Part shown: one piece after another, positions 9,857-19,800 of the stretch
Numbering within the stretch: the stretch's first letter is position 1
Layout of the letters: every line of letters begins with the position of its first letter
Assembly (NCBI GenBank): GCA_017466885.1
Contig: JAFTTH010000031.1
Coordinates: 1-42,995 of the forward strand
Direction of reading: 5' to 3'
Length of the DNA: 42,995 nt
Origin: Oscillospiraceae bacterium
Lineage (GTDB): Bacteria; Bacillota; Clostridia; Oscillospirales; Ruminococcaceae
Notes under the pieces: generated by a model
Database searches by the model: none
Seen by the model: the letters and a program-made list of their open reading frames with translations, nothing else
Told to the model about the DNA's origin: nothing
Position numbers and translations under genes: made by a program

Positions 9857-10684
9857 TTACTTGGATTCCACAGCGGCCAGGGAGGTCAGTAGGAATTTCA
9901 TAAAGCTGGCATAGTGGGCAAAAACGATTCCAGCCTCCTCCAACTCGGGATTCCACCGTTTGACCCATTCCAGGGTAACGTAACCGTCATACCCGGCACG
10001 ATTGAGGACGGCAAGGGCATCCCGGACAGGAACATCCCCATAGCCCATCATTTTGTAGGTTACCCGGCCATCCACCATAACAGAATCCTTCACGTGGAGA
10101 TATTTGACTGCCTTACCGATCCGGTCAAAGGTCTGGGCGGGGGTCTCGTTGCAGTACCGGTAGGGATGATGCAAATCCCAAAGAACACCGCTGTTATTTG
10201 CTCCGGCGGCATCCAGGAAGGAGGCCATCCGGGCGCTGTCTGCCAAAACACCGTTGGTTTCGATCAGGGGGGTAACGCCAACCTTCTCACCGGCGGCGCA
10301 GAGCTTTCCGTAAAGCTTGGCGGCGGCATCAACATCACAATCCTCAGGGAAAGGATTGGGGGAGATCATCACCCGGATAAAGGGACTGTTGAGCTTGCCG
10401 GCCAGATCGATATAGGCCATTGCCTCTGCCTCTGCCTCCTCAGCCTTGGCAGGGTCACCCAAAACGGCACCGCTGGTCAGCATCGGGATCTCCATCCGCC
10501 CGGAACGAAGCAGCTCTTTTGTCTCCTCCAGTCGCTCGGCGGAGAATCGGGGGATATCCGGGGCAAAAAGCCGCCCCCGGATCCCGCGGATCTCAATGCC
10601 GGAAAGACCGAGATCCTTGGCAACGGTGAAGATTTCGGTGAAGGTCCAATCAGGGCAGCCTAAGGTGGAAAACGCGAGTTTCAT
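9857..10684 (-). CDS. Sugar phosphate isomerase/epimerase family TIM-barrel protein
   Basis: Encodes 275 residues of the AP-endonuclease-2-like TIM-barrel family, which includes xylose isomerase, inosose dehydratase and several sugar isomerases. The start MKLAFSTLGCPDW is typical. Probable metal ligands are E142 (IETNG), D170 (WDLHHPY), H197 (LHVKDS) and E239 (TLEWVKRW). The family is functionally diverse and the substrate cannot be assigned. Neighbours (mltG, yhaM) give no pathway clue. AAAGG lies upstream of the ATG. Confidence 0.85.
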   Translation of the reverse strand: MKLAFSTLGCPDWTFTEIFTVAKDLGLSGIEIRGIRGRLFAPDIPRFSAERLEETKELLRSGRMEIPMLTSGAVLGDPAKAEEAEAEAMAYIDLAGKLNSPFIRVMISPNPFPEDCDVDAAAKLYGKLCAAGEKVGVTPLIETNGVLADSARMASFLDAAGANNSGVLWDLHHPYRYCNETPAQTFDRIGKAVKYLHVKDSVMVDGRVTYKMMGYGDVPVRDALAVLNRAGYDGYVTLEWVKRWNPELEEAGIVFAHYASFMKFLLTSLAAVESK

Positions 10685-10721
10685 ATCATCAAAACCTTTC
10701 GGGTAATGTTTTGCAAAAAAA

Positions 10722-11960
10722 TTATTTTACAGCTCTTGCTCTTCTGACATTTGCATTATGCTGGGCGAGCGTTCTGGCCCAGTAGAATTTACCGTTTTTA
10801 TCGGTGACGAAATAAAAATAATTACTTTCTTCGGGGAAGACCACCGCCCGGATGGCTTCCTTGGAGGGATTATTGATGGGACCGGGAGTCAGACCGTCCG
10901 AGAGGTAGGTGTCATATGCATCCAGCATCTCCTGGTTTTCCAGCTCCATATAGGGCTTGATCCACTTGGTTGCATAGTTATCGGTAACGTCCGACTGCAG
11001 CTTGGGGAAGGTATCGGCATTGTTCAGCCGGTTGGTAAAGACCGAAGCAACCAGACCCATGGTGGAGGTATTGGAGGACTCCGCCTGAACAATGGAGGCA
11101 AGAGTCAGAACATCGTAAAGATTGCGGCCGGTGGCATCAATTTCCTTATAAATATCCGCCGTCATCTTCAGAGAAAAGTTTTTCAGGAAGCGGTGAACGA
11201 TGGTATCGTAGGATTCTCCCTGGATAAAGCGGTATGTATCAGGATAGAAATATCCTTCCAGACGGTTGAAGCGGAGGGGTTCCTCGGGAATCTCATCCTC
11301 AAAATCGTAACCGAAGTTGGTGCGGTTGGTGTAGCTGACAAAGTCCTCCGCATCTTCGATTACTCCCGCTTCCTCCAGTTTTTTCGCGATCTCCATCAGA
11401 GAGATGCCCTCCGGGAAGGTGATTTCAACATCCTCTGCCTTCACGGTAACAGTCTGCAACTCAATGAGGATCTGCTCATAGGAGAAGTTTGCGTTGATTT
11501 TATGGTAGCCGTACTGGAAATCGCCGCCGGTCTCATTCATCCGCAGGTAGAGACGGAACAGGAGGGAACTGTGAATGACCCCTTCTTTCTCCAACTGCTC
11601 GGCAACCTGCGTTCCGGTCATTCCCTTATCTACAAAGAAATTGACCTCAGCGTCCGGCTTGACAAAGCCCACAACGTCATTGATCGCAACCAGCAGGGCA
11701 AAGGAAAGCAGCACCGAAATGCAGAGGATAACAGTTGCGCTTACCATAACGCGCGCCCAGCGGGGCCATTTACCTTTTTTCTTCTTTTTCTTCTTGGGGG
11801 AGGGTTCTTCTTCCTCCGGGATAGTTGCCTCTACTTGCTCTGCAGGCTCCTCTTGCAGGAACAGAACGGGATCCTCCCAGGGCTGAGCAGCCACAGCGGA
11901 TTCCCCGGTTTGCTCCTCCGGATCAGAGGTAATGGGGCGTTCAGACTCGAAATTCTCCAT
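10722..11960 (-). CDS. mltG: Endolytic murein transglycosylase MltG
   Basis: Encodes 412 residues. MltG is a membrane-anchored lytic transglycosylase that cuts nascent glycan strands and sets their length. There is an acidic cytoplasmic N-terminus, a run of seven lysines (about 56-62), one transmembrane helix (about 71-93), a LysM-like region and the YceG catalytic domain. The catalytic Glu is E294 in the conserved ASIVQAES segment, followed by FTNRLN and TPGPINNPS, which are typical of the family. It is longer than the E. coli protein because of the cytoplasmic tail. The gene follows the CPBP protease gene by 72 bases. Confidence 0.94.
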   Translation of the reverse strand: MENFESERPITSDPEEQTGESAVAAQPWEDPVLFLQEEPAEQVEATIPEEEEPSPKKKKKKKGKWPRWARVMVSATVILCISVLLSFALLVAINDVVGFVKPDAEVNFFVDKGMTGTQVAEQLEKEGVIHSSLLFRLYLRMNETGGDFQYGYHKINANFSYEQILIELQTVTVKAEDVEITFPEGISLMEIAKKLEEAGVIEDAEDFVSYTNRTNFGYDFEDEIPEEPLRFNRLEGYFYPDTYRFIQGESYDTIVHRFLKNFSLKMTADIYKEIDATGRNLYDVLTLASIVQAESSNTSTMGLVASVFTNRLNNADTFPKLQSDVTDNYATKWIKPYMELENQEMLDAYDTYLSDGLTPGPINNPSKEAIRAVVFPEESNYFYFVTDKNGKFYWARTLAQHNANVRRARAVK

Positions 11961-12032
11961 AATAGCTCCCTTTCTCCGGCAGAGCCAGAGGCCGCTGTGA
12001 TCGGTGGGCGGCGCACCGTTTTTCTATCTGTT

Positions 12033-13193
12033 TCAGATCAAAGGGGTGGCAATGGGGGAAAGGCTGAAAAGCATAAAAATGCCGAAAATAATCATTACAA
12101 CAATCAGACCCGGGGCAGAGAAGCCGGCTTTGACCCGCTGGCGGGTGGTCAGCACCGTATCCTCCTTGCTCCGGACGAAGAAGGCGGACTCATCCTTGGA
12201 AAGAAAGAGGAAAAATCCAATGATTCCCAGTCCCAGAGCAACGGTCAAATAGAGATTATTCAGCAGGAGATAGCCGCTTTCGGTCAGGTAAAGCTCGGCA
12301 ATGGAGAGCAATCCCGAGAGCAGGTTATTGCAGAAATGGATCAGGATCGCCGGGATCAGGGAGCCGGCCTTGAGGGTAATGTATCCCATAATGGCGCCGA
12401 CCACCATTGCAAAGGGCGCCTGGGCAAAATTCAGATGGAAAAAGCCAAAGACAACGGAGGAAAAGATCAGAGCAAAAATATCTCCGTGTCGCCGGAGGGA
12501 CTGCATCAGAATCCCCCGGAAGGCGACCTCCTCCAGAATGGCAGGAAACACTGCGATAGAAACGAGATAAAGGATCTGCCCCAAAAGATCGGTGGGAACG
12601 GCCGGCTCGGGAAGGTTGGGAACAAGGCCGAAGATCCCGAAGAAGGAGATGGCGCCGTTTGCACAGAAGTTGGCAAACATCGCAACTCCCATACCCATCA
12701 GAAAGCCGGCAAAGGTAATCAGCATCCGGGGCCGTTTGAGAGGGATGGCCACCGAAAAGGGAATCCGGACCACCAGCCCGTAAAAGACGAAGGGGAGGAG
12801 CATCATCGGGATATAGCAGAGAATATCAAAAATCTGAGCAATCCCGGGGAGACCGGTGAGGGTGGTTCCTTCATAGTAAAGCTTGCCGGGGAAAAGGAGA
12901 AACAGAACCGTCTGCAAAATGACCGGAAAGAACAGGCTGATTCCCAGCCAAAGCAGACCGATCAAGCCCACAATGGTCATATCCCGCCGGATTGCCTTCT
13001 GCTCAAACCGCTCCGGAGAGGGGGCGGCGGGCATATAACCGGTGCCGTAAAGAAAGGAGTTTTCCTCCGGGGGAAAAGATTGCGGGGGGATGGGCGGCGG
13101 AGTCTGCGTCTGCCCGGGGAAGGGTTGGCCAGGTTGACCCTGTCGGAACTGGGGGTCGGCGGAAAAGGGGGCGAAGCGCGGATCGTCAGTCAT
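12033..13193 (-). CDS. CPBP-family intramembrane protease with a proline/glutamine-rich tail
   Basis: Encodes 386 residues. It is a polytopic membrane protein with the Abi/CAAX-protease (CPBP) motifs: EEVAFRGIL (E221, E222, R226), FGFFHLNF (H253) and HFCNN (H286, N290). Family members are glutamate intramembrane proteases that act on prenylated proteins, peptides or bacteriocin-immunity targets. The substrate here is unknown. The first 55 residues are hydrophilic and low in complexity, with repeated Q-P-G and P-P units, and probably form a cytoplasmic extension. The ATG at 13193 is preceded by AAAGGAGG at ideal spacing. Longer in-frame starts up to 13289 would run into the promoter. Confidence 0.88.
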   Translation of the reverse strand: MTDDPRFAPFSADPQFRQGQPGQPFPGQTQTPPPIPPQSFPPEENSFLYGTGYMPAAPSPERFEQKAIRRDMTIVGLIGLLWLGISLFFPVILQTVLFLLFPGKLYYEGTTLTGLPGIAQIFDILCYIPMMLLPFVFYGLVVRIPFSVAIPLKRPRMLITFAGFLMGMGVAMFANFCANGAISFFGIFGLVPNLPEPAVPTDLLGQILYLVSIAVFPAILEEVAFRGILMQSLRRHGDIFALIFSSVVFGFFHLNFAQAPFAMVVGAIMGYITLKAGSLIPAILIHFCNNLLSGLLSIAELYLTESGYLLLNNLYLTVALGLGIIGFFLFLSKDESAFFVRSKEDTVLTTRQRVKAGFSAPGLIVVMIIFGIFMLFSLSPIATPLI

Positions 13194-13260
13194 AGGAAAT
13201 CCTCCTTTCGGGAATCGTAAAAATCGCTTCCATAGAATGGTCATAAAACCTCTATTCTCT

Positions 13261-13289
13261 ATTATAGCCCAAATCCTTTTTTCGCGCAA
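13261..13289 (-). promoter_or_regulatory. Promoter of the CPBP-mltG run
   Basis: Read on the minus strand: TTGCGC (13284-13289), a 17-base spacer and a perfect TATAAT (13261-13266). It is divergent from the nadD promoter, leaving about 42 bases between the two -35 boxes. Confidence 0.75.
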
Positions 13290-13331
13290 GACCTAACGGA
13301 AAATTTACAACTGCGAAACACTCTTTCCGAA

Positions 13332-13360
13332 TTGACATCTGCCCCAAAAACCCCTATAAT
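13332..13360 (+). promoter_or_regulatory. Consensus sigma-A promoter of the nadD operon
   Basis: A perfect TTGACA (13332-13337), a 17-base spacer and a perfect TATAAT (13355-13360). Strong constitutive expression is expected for nadD and the genes after it. Confidence 0.93.
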
Positions 13361-13412
13361 ATATATGTTGCAGGACGATCCTGCGGATTCTTTTTGCAGG
13401 ATGGTGAACGGA

Positions 13413-14012
13413 ATGCAGATCGGCGTCTTCGGCGGAACCTTCAACCCCATTCATCGGGGACATATTCGTCTTTGCGAAACGGCGAAGGAGCAGTTGGTGC
13501 TGGATCGCGTTCTGATGATCCCGGCGGGAATGCCTCCTCATAAGATTCCTCCCGAGTTGGCTTCCGGGCAGGATCGTGCGGAAATGTGCCGGATTGCAGC
13601 AGCCGGAAGACCCTGGCTGACGGTGGATGAGCGGGAGCTTCGCGCCGCCGGGAAAAATTATACGGTGGATACCCTTGCATCCCTTGCGGCAGACTACCCG
13701 GAGGATGCATTTACCTTAATTATCGGCAGCGATATGCTGACCACCTTTCATCAGTGGCGGGAGTACCGCAGAATCCTCAGCATCTGCCGGATTGGGGCGC
13801 TTTGCCGGAGTGTGGTGGAGCAGGAAGCGTTTGCGGATGCGGCGGAGCGGCTCCGGAAGGAGGGCGGCAGGATCGAGAAGCTGACTGTTCCTCCTATGGA
13901 GGTCTCCTCTACTCAGATCCGCCAATGGATCAAAACCGAGCCTTCCCGTGCGGCGGCACTTCTGCCGGAGGGTGTGGCGGAATATATTATGACCAGGGGG
14001 CTTTATCGGTAG
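13413..14012 (+). CDS. nadD: Nicotinate-nucleotide adenylyltransferase NadD
   Basis: Encodes 199 residues. It adenylates nicotinate mononucleotide to deamido-NAD, the penultimate step of NAD synthesis. The nucleotidyltransferase signature GGTFNPIHRGH (residues 7-17) and the C-terminal VSSTQIR motif are present. The ATG at 13413 gives the usual family start MQIGVFGGTF. ATG 13401 is in frame but sits right against the upstream GCAGG, and earlier starts lie inside the promoter. It is followed by yqeK after one base, as in many Firmicutes. Confidence 0.95.
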   Translation: MQIGVFGGTFNPIHRGHIRLCETAKEQLVLDRVLMIPAGMPPHKIPPELASGQDRAEMCRIAAAGRPWLTVDERELRAAGKNYTVDTLASLAADYPEDAFTLIIGSDMLTTFHQWREYRRILSICRIGALCRSVVEQEAFADAAERLRKEGGRIEKLTVPPMEVSSTQIRQWIKTEPSRAAALLPEGVAEYIMTRGLYR

Positions 14013-14013
14013 T

Positions 14014-14613
14014 ATGAGATATCAGGAGGATGTGGAGAGGATCCGGAGCCGGCTGAGCGAAAAGCGGTTTATCCATTCCATCAATGTCGCCGTGGAGGCA
14101 GAACGGCTCAGTCTGCGTTACGGCGCAGACCCCGAAAAGGCCTACCGTTGCGGTTTGCTGCACGATATTATGAAGGATGATCCCCCCGAGGTTCAGCGGG
14201 AGTATATCCGCCGGTGCGGCATTGTGCTGACGGCGGAGGAGGAATCCTCCCATAAGCTCTGGCATTCCATTGCCGGTGTGGCATATATGGAGCGGGAGCT
14301 GGGAATCACCGACCCGCAGATGCTTCGGGCGGTCCGGTACCATACCAGCGCCCGGGCGGGGATGGAATTGTTGGAAAAGATCGTCTATCTTGCGGATTTT
14401 ACATCGGCCGACCGGGATTATAACGGTGTGGAGCGGATGCGGCAGAAGGTGGACCGGTCTTTGGAGGAAGCGATGGAGGAGGGCCTTTCCTTTACCGTCT
14501 GTGAGCTGGCGGGAAAGGGCGCCGTCATCTGTCGGGATACCTTTGAAGCTTATAATGAGATTATGCTGGGGAAAAGGGCTGAACAAACGCCCACCCCGGA
14601 GAAAGAGGGATAA
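14014..14613 (+). CDS. yqeK: YqeK-type HD hydrolase (symmetrical Ap4A hydrolase family)
   Basis: Encodes 199 residues. YqeK proteins are HD-domain phosphohydrolases shown in Firmicutes to split diadenosine tetraphosphate symmetrically into two ADP. Metal ligands are visible at H21 (RFIHSINV), H50-D51 (CGLLHDIMKD) and in HKLWHS and RYHTSARAG. The position between nadD and rsfS is the conserved Firmicutes order. It starts one base after the nadD stop, so it is translated from the same mRNA. Confidence 0.93.
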   Translation: MRYQEDVERIRSRLSEKRFIHSINVAVEAERLSLRYGADPEKAYRCGLLHDIMKDDPPEVQREYIRRCGIVLTAEEESSHKLWHSIAGVAYMERELGITDPQMLRAVRYHTSARAGMELLEKIVYLADFTSADRDYNGVERMRQKVDRSLEEAMEEGLSFTVCELAGKGAVICRDTFEAYNEIMLGKRAEQTPTPEKEG

Positions 14614-14615
14614 AT

Positions 14616-14966
14616 ATGGAAGGTATGGAAAAGGTCCAGGCCATTGCAAAGATCCTGGATGAGAAAAAAGCGGATAATATCAAAGCGGTCCGGATCAAGG
14701 ACTTGACGGTGATCGCCGATTATTTTGTGATCGCGGGAGCAACCAGCTCCACTCAGGTCCGTGCGCTGGCCGATGAGGTGGACTTTCAGATGTCTCAGAA
14801 GGGGATCGAGCCCCTGCGGGTGGAGGGCCATCCCAGCTCCGGTTGGACCATTCTGGATTACGGCGATGTTGTGGTTCACGTATTTTATAAGGATACCCGG
14901 AATTTCTACGATTTGGAGCGGCTTTGGGCAGACGGAACGGAAGTTCCCCTGACCTTTGCCGACTAA
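14616..14966 (+). CDS. rsfS: Ribosome silencing factor RsfS
   Basis: Encodes 116 residues. RsfS binds protein L14 on the large subunit and prevents subunit joining when nutrients are scarce. Family signatures are KKADNIKAVRI, ADYFVIAGATSSTQVRALAD, GHPSSGWTILDYGDVVVHVF and FYDLERLWAD. It starts two bases after the yqeK stop. The product is of normal length. Confidence 0.96.
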   Translation: MEGMEKVQAIAKILDEKKADNIKAVRIKDLTVIADYFVIAGATSSTQVRALADEVDFQMSQKGIEPLRVEGHPSSGWTILDYGDVVVHVFYKDTRNFYDLERLWADGTEVPLTFAD

Positions 14967-14985
14967 TCGGGGAGGGAGAAGGGCT

Positions 14986-15591
14986 ATGTCCGAAAATATG
15001 TTCCGGGCGGGAATCGAGCCGGGCGGCGTGGATAATACCAGCGATGCCAAGCTCCTCATATGCTATCTTTTCAGCCGGGCAGGGCGACCTCTGACCCGGT
15101 TGACGGCGTTGGAGATCCTTTCGGAATATGGATTGGTCAACTACTTTCTGTTCAGTGATGCTTTTTCTTCCCTGATTGCCCTGGGGCATCTGCGGAAGGA
15201 AGGGGAGTATCAGGGGGAGGAGACCTACGTTGCCACCGATGTTGGACGGCAAACAGCCTCCACCCTGGAAACGGCACTGCCTCTCTCGGTGCGGGAGAAG
15301 GCGGTTCGCGCTTCGGTGCGGGTGATTACCCAGCAGGAGCTTTTGGAAAAATACCGGGTGGAGATCAAGGATGTACCCGGAGGATGCCAGATTACCTGCG
15401 GAATCCCGGGCGAGGACTCCGAACTGATGGCGGTCAGCCTTTTTGTTCCCGACCGGATGCAGGCGGAGGAGATCCGGGAAAACTTTCTGAAGTCTCCCGC
15501 CGGGATCTATAAGGCCATCGCCGCCCTGCTGACAGGGGATCGTCCCCTTGCGGAGGATGCGCTCAATGCCCTTCGCCGCGGAGAACAGTAG
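14986..15591 (+). CDS. DUF4364 family protein
   Basis: Encodes 201 residues of a family found almost only in Clostridia. The N-terminal part (about 15-90) looks like a winged-helix fold: three helices (DAKLLICYLFSRAG, TRLTALEILSEYGL, FLFSDAFSSLIALGHL) followed by a wing (EGETY-like). The C-terminal half is a mixed domain of unknown role. A DNA-binding regulatory role is an inference. GGGGAGGGAG precedes the ATG at 14986. It is co-transcribed with rsfS and lies upstream of ispG. Confidence 0.82.
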   Translation: MSENMFRAGIEPGGVDNTSDAKLLICYLFSRAGRPLTRLTALEILSEYGLVNYFLFSDAFSSLIALGHLRKEGEYQGEETYVATDVGRQTASTLETALPLSVREKAVRASVRVITQQELLEKYRVEIKDVPGGCQITCGIPGEDSELMAVSLFVPDRMQAEEIRENFLKSPAGIYKAIAALLTGDRPLAEDALNALRRGEQ

Positions 15592-15601
15592 CTACGTCTT
15601 T

Positions 15602-15626
15602 TTTCCGGGGCTTTACGCCCCGGAAA
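15602..15626. other. GC-rich perfect hairpin upstream of ispG
   Basis: A 10-bp perfect stem (15602-15611 with 15617-15626) with loop TTTAC lies 11 bases after the DUF4364 gene. No T-run follows on the plus strand, so it is more likely an mRNA processing or stability element than a terminator. Confidence 0.5.
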
Positions 15627-15673
15627 TGCCTTATTATACGATAAAACACAGGATAAAACATCAGGAGGATACT

Positions 15674-16753
15674 ATGAGCGAACAAATGATCCGGAGAAGA
15701 AATGCCCGGGTTCTGCAGATTGGAAGCGTTGCCATCGGCGGAACGAATCCCATTGCCATCCAGTCGATGCTCAATACCCGGTCGGACGATATTGAAGGCA
15801 GCGTCCGGCAGGCGGTGGAGCTGGAGAAGGCCGGCTGTCAGATCCTTCGGTTTGCCATCCCCAATCAGGAGGCGGTCGCTCTGATTCCTGCCATTTCTGC
15901 GGCGGTCAAACTGCCGCTGGTTGCGGATATTCATTTTGATTATCGGCTGGCTCTTGCCGCCGCCGATGCCGGCATCTCCAAGATCCGGATCAATCCCGGA
16001 AATATCGGGGACGATCAGCGGGTGGCGGAGGTAGCCGCGGCCTGCCGCGCCAATGGGATTCCCATTCGCGTGGGGGTCAACAGCGGATCGGTGGAAAAGG
16101 AAATCCTGGCAAAGCACGGTGGGCCTACCCCCGCGGCCCTGGCGGAAAGCGCTCTTTACCACGTTGGCCTGCTGGAAAAATTCGGTTTTTATGATATTGC
16201 CATCTCTTTGAAGTCCTCCGGGGTGCAGGAGACGATTGCCGCCTACCGGACCATTTCGGAGCAATGCGATTATCCCCTCCATCTGGGAGTGACTGAGGCC
16301 GGCACCGAGCGGATGGGGCTTGTAAAGTCTGCCATCGGCATCGGCAGCCTCCTGGCGGATGGCATTGGAGATACCATCCGCGTTTCTCTGACCGCCAATC
16401 CGGTACAGGAGATTGCCGCCGCGCAGGATATTCTGCGGGGTCTGGGCCTTTTGGAGGGCCGGCCGACATTGGTTTCCTGTCCTACCTGCGGCAGAACGCG
16501 GATCGACCTGATTGGAATTGCTTCGGAGGTGGAGCGCCGTCTTGCGGATGTTCACGCGCCGATCAAGGTTGCCGTAATGGGGTGCGCTGTGAATGGCCCC
16601 GGAGAAGCCCGGGAGGCGGATATCGGGATTGCCGGCGGGGATGGAAACGCTGTCCTAATTAAGAAGGGACAGATCATCCGAAAGATTCCCTCGGAACGGA
16701 TCGTGGATGAGCTGTTTGAAGAGATTGCGGCAATGCTCACGGAAGAAAACTAA
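15674..16753 (+). CDS. ispG: (E)-4-hydroxy-3-methylbut-2-enyl-diphosphate synthase IspG
   Basis: Encodes 360 residues. IspG converts methylerythritol cyclodiphosphate to HMBPP in the MEP isoprenoid pathway. The N-terminal TIM barrel begins at about residue 20 (IAIQSMLNT) and contains LVADIHFDY and KIRINPGN. The C-terminal domain carries the [4Fe-4S] ligands C269 and C272 (SCPTCGRT) and C304 with E311 (MGCAVNGPGEA). It is the short two-domain bacterial type. AGGAGG lies upstream of the ATG at 15674. polC follows, an order common in Clostridia. Confidence 0.96.
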   Translation: MSEQMIRRRNARVLQIGSVAIGGTNPIAIQSMLNTRSDDIEGSVRQAVELEKAGCQILRFAIPNQEAVALIPAISAAVKLPLVADIHFDYRLALAAADAGISKIRINPGNIGDDQRVAEVAAACRANGIPIRVGVNSGSVEKEILAKHGGPTPAALAESALYHVGLLEKFGFYDIAISLKSSGVQETIAAYRTISEQCDYPLHLGVTEAGTERMGLVKSAIGIGSLLADGIGDTIRVSLTANPVQEIAAAQDILRGLGLLEGRPTLVSCPTCGRTRIDLIGIASEVERRLADVHAPIKVAVMGCAVNGPGEAREADIGIAGGDGNAVLIKKGQIIRKIPSERIVDELFEEIAAMLTEEN

Positions 16754-16756
16754 GCG

Positions 16757-16787
16757 CTCCTCCGGGTGGATTTTCCCTCCGGAGGAG
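16757..16787 (+). other. Hairpin between ispG and polC
   Basis: A 9-bp perfect stem (16757-16765 with 16779-16787) with a 13-base loop lies four bases after the ispG stop. The 3' arm contains GGAGGAG. No T-run follows, so polC is probably still read from the upstream promoter, with this hairpin adjusting or processing the message. Confidence 0.45.
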
Positions 16788-16816
16788 ATCATTTCTATCG
16801 AAAAGGGGTGGATGGA

Positions 16817-19800
16817 ATGCGGCTGTTTGAAGAGGTGTTTGGAGAACTGGCAGGGGAGGAGCTTTCGACGGCCTTTGCCGGTGCCTGTGTGCTGTCCATC
16901 CGGTGCAATGAGGAGCGGACCGAGCTGGAGGCAGAGCTTTTTGGAGAAACTCCCTTCCGGGCGGCGGAGCTTGCCGCGCTGGAGCACCAGCTGGAAAAAG
17001 CGCTGAGCCTGCAGAAGGTTACCCTTTCGGCAAAGCATCCCAAGAGCAGCTTTTCAGCGGAGGTTGTCCCGGAGGTGCTGGCCGAGCTTCGGCGGAGCTT
17101 CGGGATCATCAACGGTTTTTTTGACGATGCGGATATGCAGTATGATCCGGATGAAAACCGCCTCTGTTTCTGTCTGCACCATGGGGGCGGAGAAATCCTC
17201 TCTGCGGCAGGCTTTGACCATCGCTTTGCGGCGCTGATGATGAAAAAATTCGGCTTTGCCCCTGAGGTGGTTCTTTCCTGCGAGGCCGTTTCCCCCGACC
17301 GTGTTACCGACTCCTTTGATTACGAAAAGGCCAAAGAGGTCATTGCCCGGGCTGAGGCAGCTCCCAAGGCACCACCCCGGGAAAAATCGGAGGGAGCACC
17401 TCCCTCTGCCGGAGCCGGCGGAGGAAGCTACCCCCGCAGAAGAAAGAAGAATACCGAGCCCTTTGATACCGAGCTGGATTTTGATACCACCGATTTTCCC
17501 TTCTGCAGAGAGGGCGCCCGGGTGATTTACGGCGGGCAGATCGAGGAGCGCCCCATTCCCTTGCGGGAACTGGAGCTGGGCTCGGGGAGGGTGACCGTTT
17601 GCGGGGAGGTTTTCTTCTTCGAAAAGCGGATGGCGAAAAACGGAACCACCGCCATTATCACCATGTATATCACCGATGCGACCAACTCCTTTGCCGTTAA
17701 GATCATTGAGGATCAGTCCCGGCTGGGGGAGGTGGAGAGCCTTCCCAAGGGAAAGAAGGATCCCTGCTTCAAATGCGTTTTGGTGCGGGGGGAGGTAACA
17801 GAGGACCGGTTCGACCGGGAGCTGACCATCCGTCCCACCGATATTACTTTGCTGAAACGGAAATTCCGCACCGATACATACGATGGAGAGAAGAGGATCG
17901 AGCTGCATCTCCATACCAGTCTTTCAGCAATGGATGCTTTGACTCCCGCCGCCAAGGCGGTACAGACGGCCTACGATTGGGGCCATAAAGCCATTGCCAT
18001 CACCGACCACGGTGTCGTCCAGGCCTTTCCTGAGGCGATGGGAGTCGTCCGGAAGCTCCGGAAAAACGGAGCTGACTTCAAGGTGCTTTACGGCGTGGAG
18101 GGGTATTTCGTCAACGATATGGTCAATGCCGTTGCGGACGGGAAGGATCAGGTCTTTTCCGAAACACCTCTGATTGTTTTTGATCTGGAGACCACCGGAC
18201 TTTCCGCAGCTACCGAGCGAATCACCGAGATCGGCGCCGTCCGGCTGGAAAAAGGGGTGCAGACGGGGGTGTTTTCCCAGTATGTCAACCCCGGAAAGCC
18301 CATCCCGCCCCGGATCACCGAGCTGACCGGCATTACCGATGAAATGGTTGCCGATGCGCCGGGAGAGGAGGAAGCCCTCCGCCGGTTCTATGAATTTGCA
18401 GAGAATGGCATCCTCATCGCCCACAATGCGAATTTTGACGTTTCCTTCCTGCGGCAGGCGGCAATCCGCAGCGGAATGCCATTTTCCTTTACCTCTCTGG
18501 ATACTCTGCCCATCGCCCGGAAGCTTTACCCCGAGCTGAAAAAGTTTACCCTGGATTCGGTGGCAAAGCATCTGAAACTGGGAGAATTTAACCATCACCG
18601 TGCCAGTGATGATGCGGGAATCCTCGCCCGGATCTGGGAGAAGATGGAGGAAAACCTCGACCGGAATTACGGCGTGACCTCCATTTCCCATATCAACCGG
18701 TTCCTGGGGGATGCAGACCCCAAAAAGCTCCCGATGTATCATATCATCCTGCTGGTGGAAAATCAGGTGGGGTTGAAAAACCTTTATAAGCTGGTATCCT
18801 ATGCCCATCTGAATTATTATCATAAGCGCCCCAGGATCCCCAAGTCGGAGCTGATCCGCCATCGGGAGGGATTGATCGTGGGAAGCGCCTGTGAGGCCGG
18901 AGAGCTTTATCAGGCGGTGTTGGACGGTAAGTCCCGGGACGAGCTCCTTTCCATTGCCCGGTTTTATGATTATCTTGAGGTGCAGCCCCTTTGCAATAAT
19001 GAGTTTTACGTCCGGAAGGGTGTTTTGGAAAATACCGAGGCGCTTATTGAGATCAACCGGAAGATCATTGAGCTGGGGAAGGACCTTTCTCTGCCGGTGG
19101 TCGCCACCGGAGATGTCCATTATATGGAAAAGAGTGACGATATTTACCGCAGGATCGTCTCGCCGGCGGCCGCCTCAGATGGGGATGGACCCCACGCGGA
19201 GCTTTATTTCCGCACCACCCAGGAGATGCTGGATGAGTTTTCCTACCTGGATGAGGAGACCCGGCGGGCGCTGGTTATTGACAATCCTGCCAAAATTGCG
19301 GCCCGGGTGGATGGAGACATCCTCCCCATTCCGGACGGCACCTTTACCCCCACCATTCCGGGAGCGGAGGAGGACCTTCGCCGGATCACCACCGAGACTG
19401 CAAAGCGGCTTTACGGGGATCCCCTCCCTGAGATCGTTGCCACCCGGCTGGAGCGGGAGCTTTCCTCCATCATCAAGCATGGGTTTGCCGTTCTTTATAT
19501 GATCGCCCAGAAGCTGGTGCAAAAATCGGAAGAGGATGGCTACCTGGTAGGCTCCCGTGGATCGGTCGGATCCTCCTTTGTGGCGTCTATGGCGGGAATC
19601 TCGGAGGTCAACCCGCTGGTTCCTCATTACGTTTGTCCCAACTGTTTTTATAATGAATTTTTCACCAACGGAGAATATGGCTCGGGCTTTGATATGCCGG
19701 AGAAAAACTGCCCAAACTGCGGTACCGTTCTCCGCCAGGATGGCCACGATATCCCCTTTGAAACCTTCCTGGGCTTTAACGGAGACAAGGCCCCTGATAT

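Noticed and set aside
10758..13220. An 820-codon open frame on the plus strand opposite mltG and the CPBP gene
   Set aside because: Antisense shadow of two well-identified genes, with low-complexity Gly/His/Asp/Asn-rich sequence.
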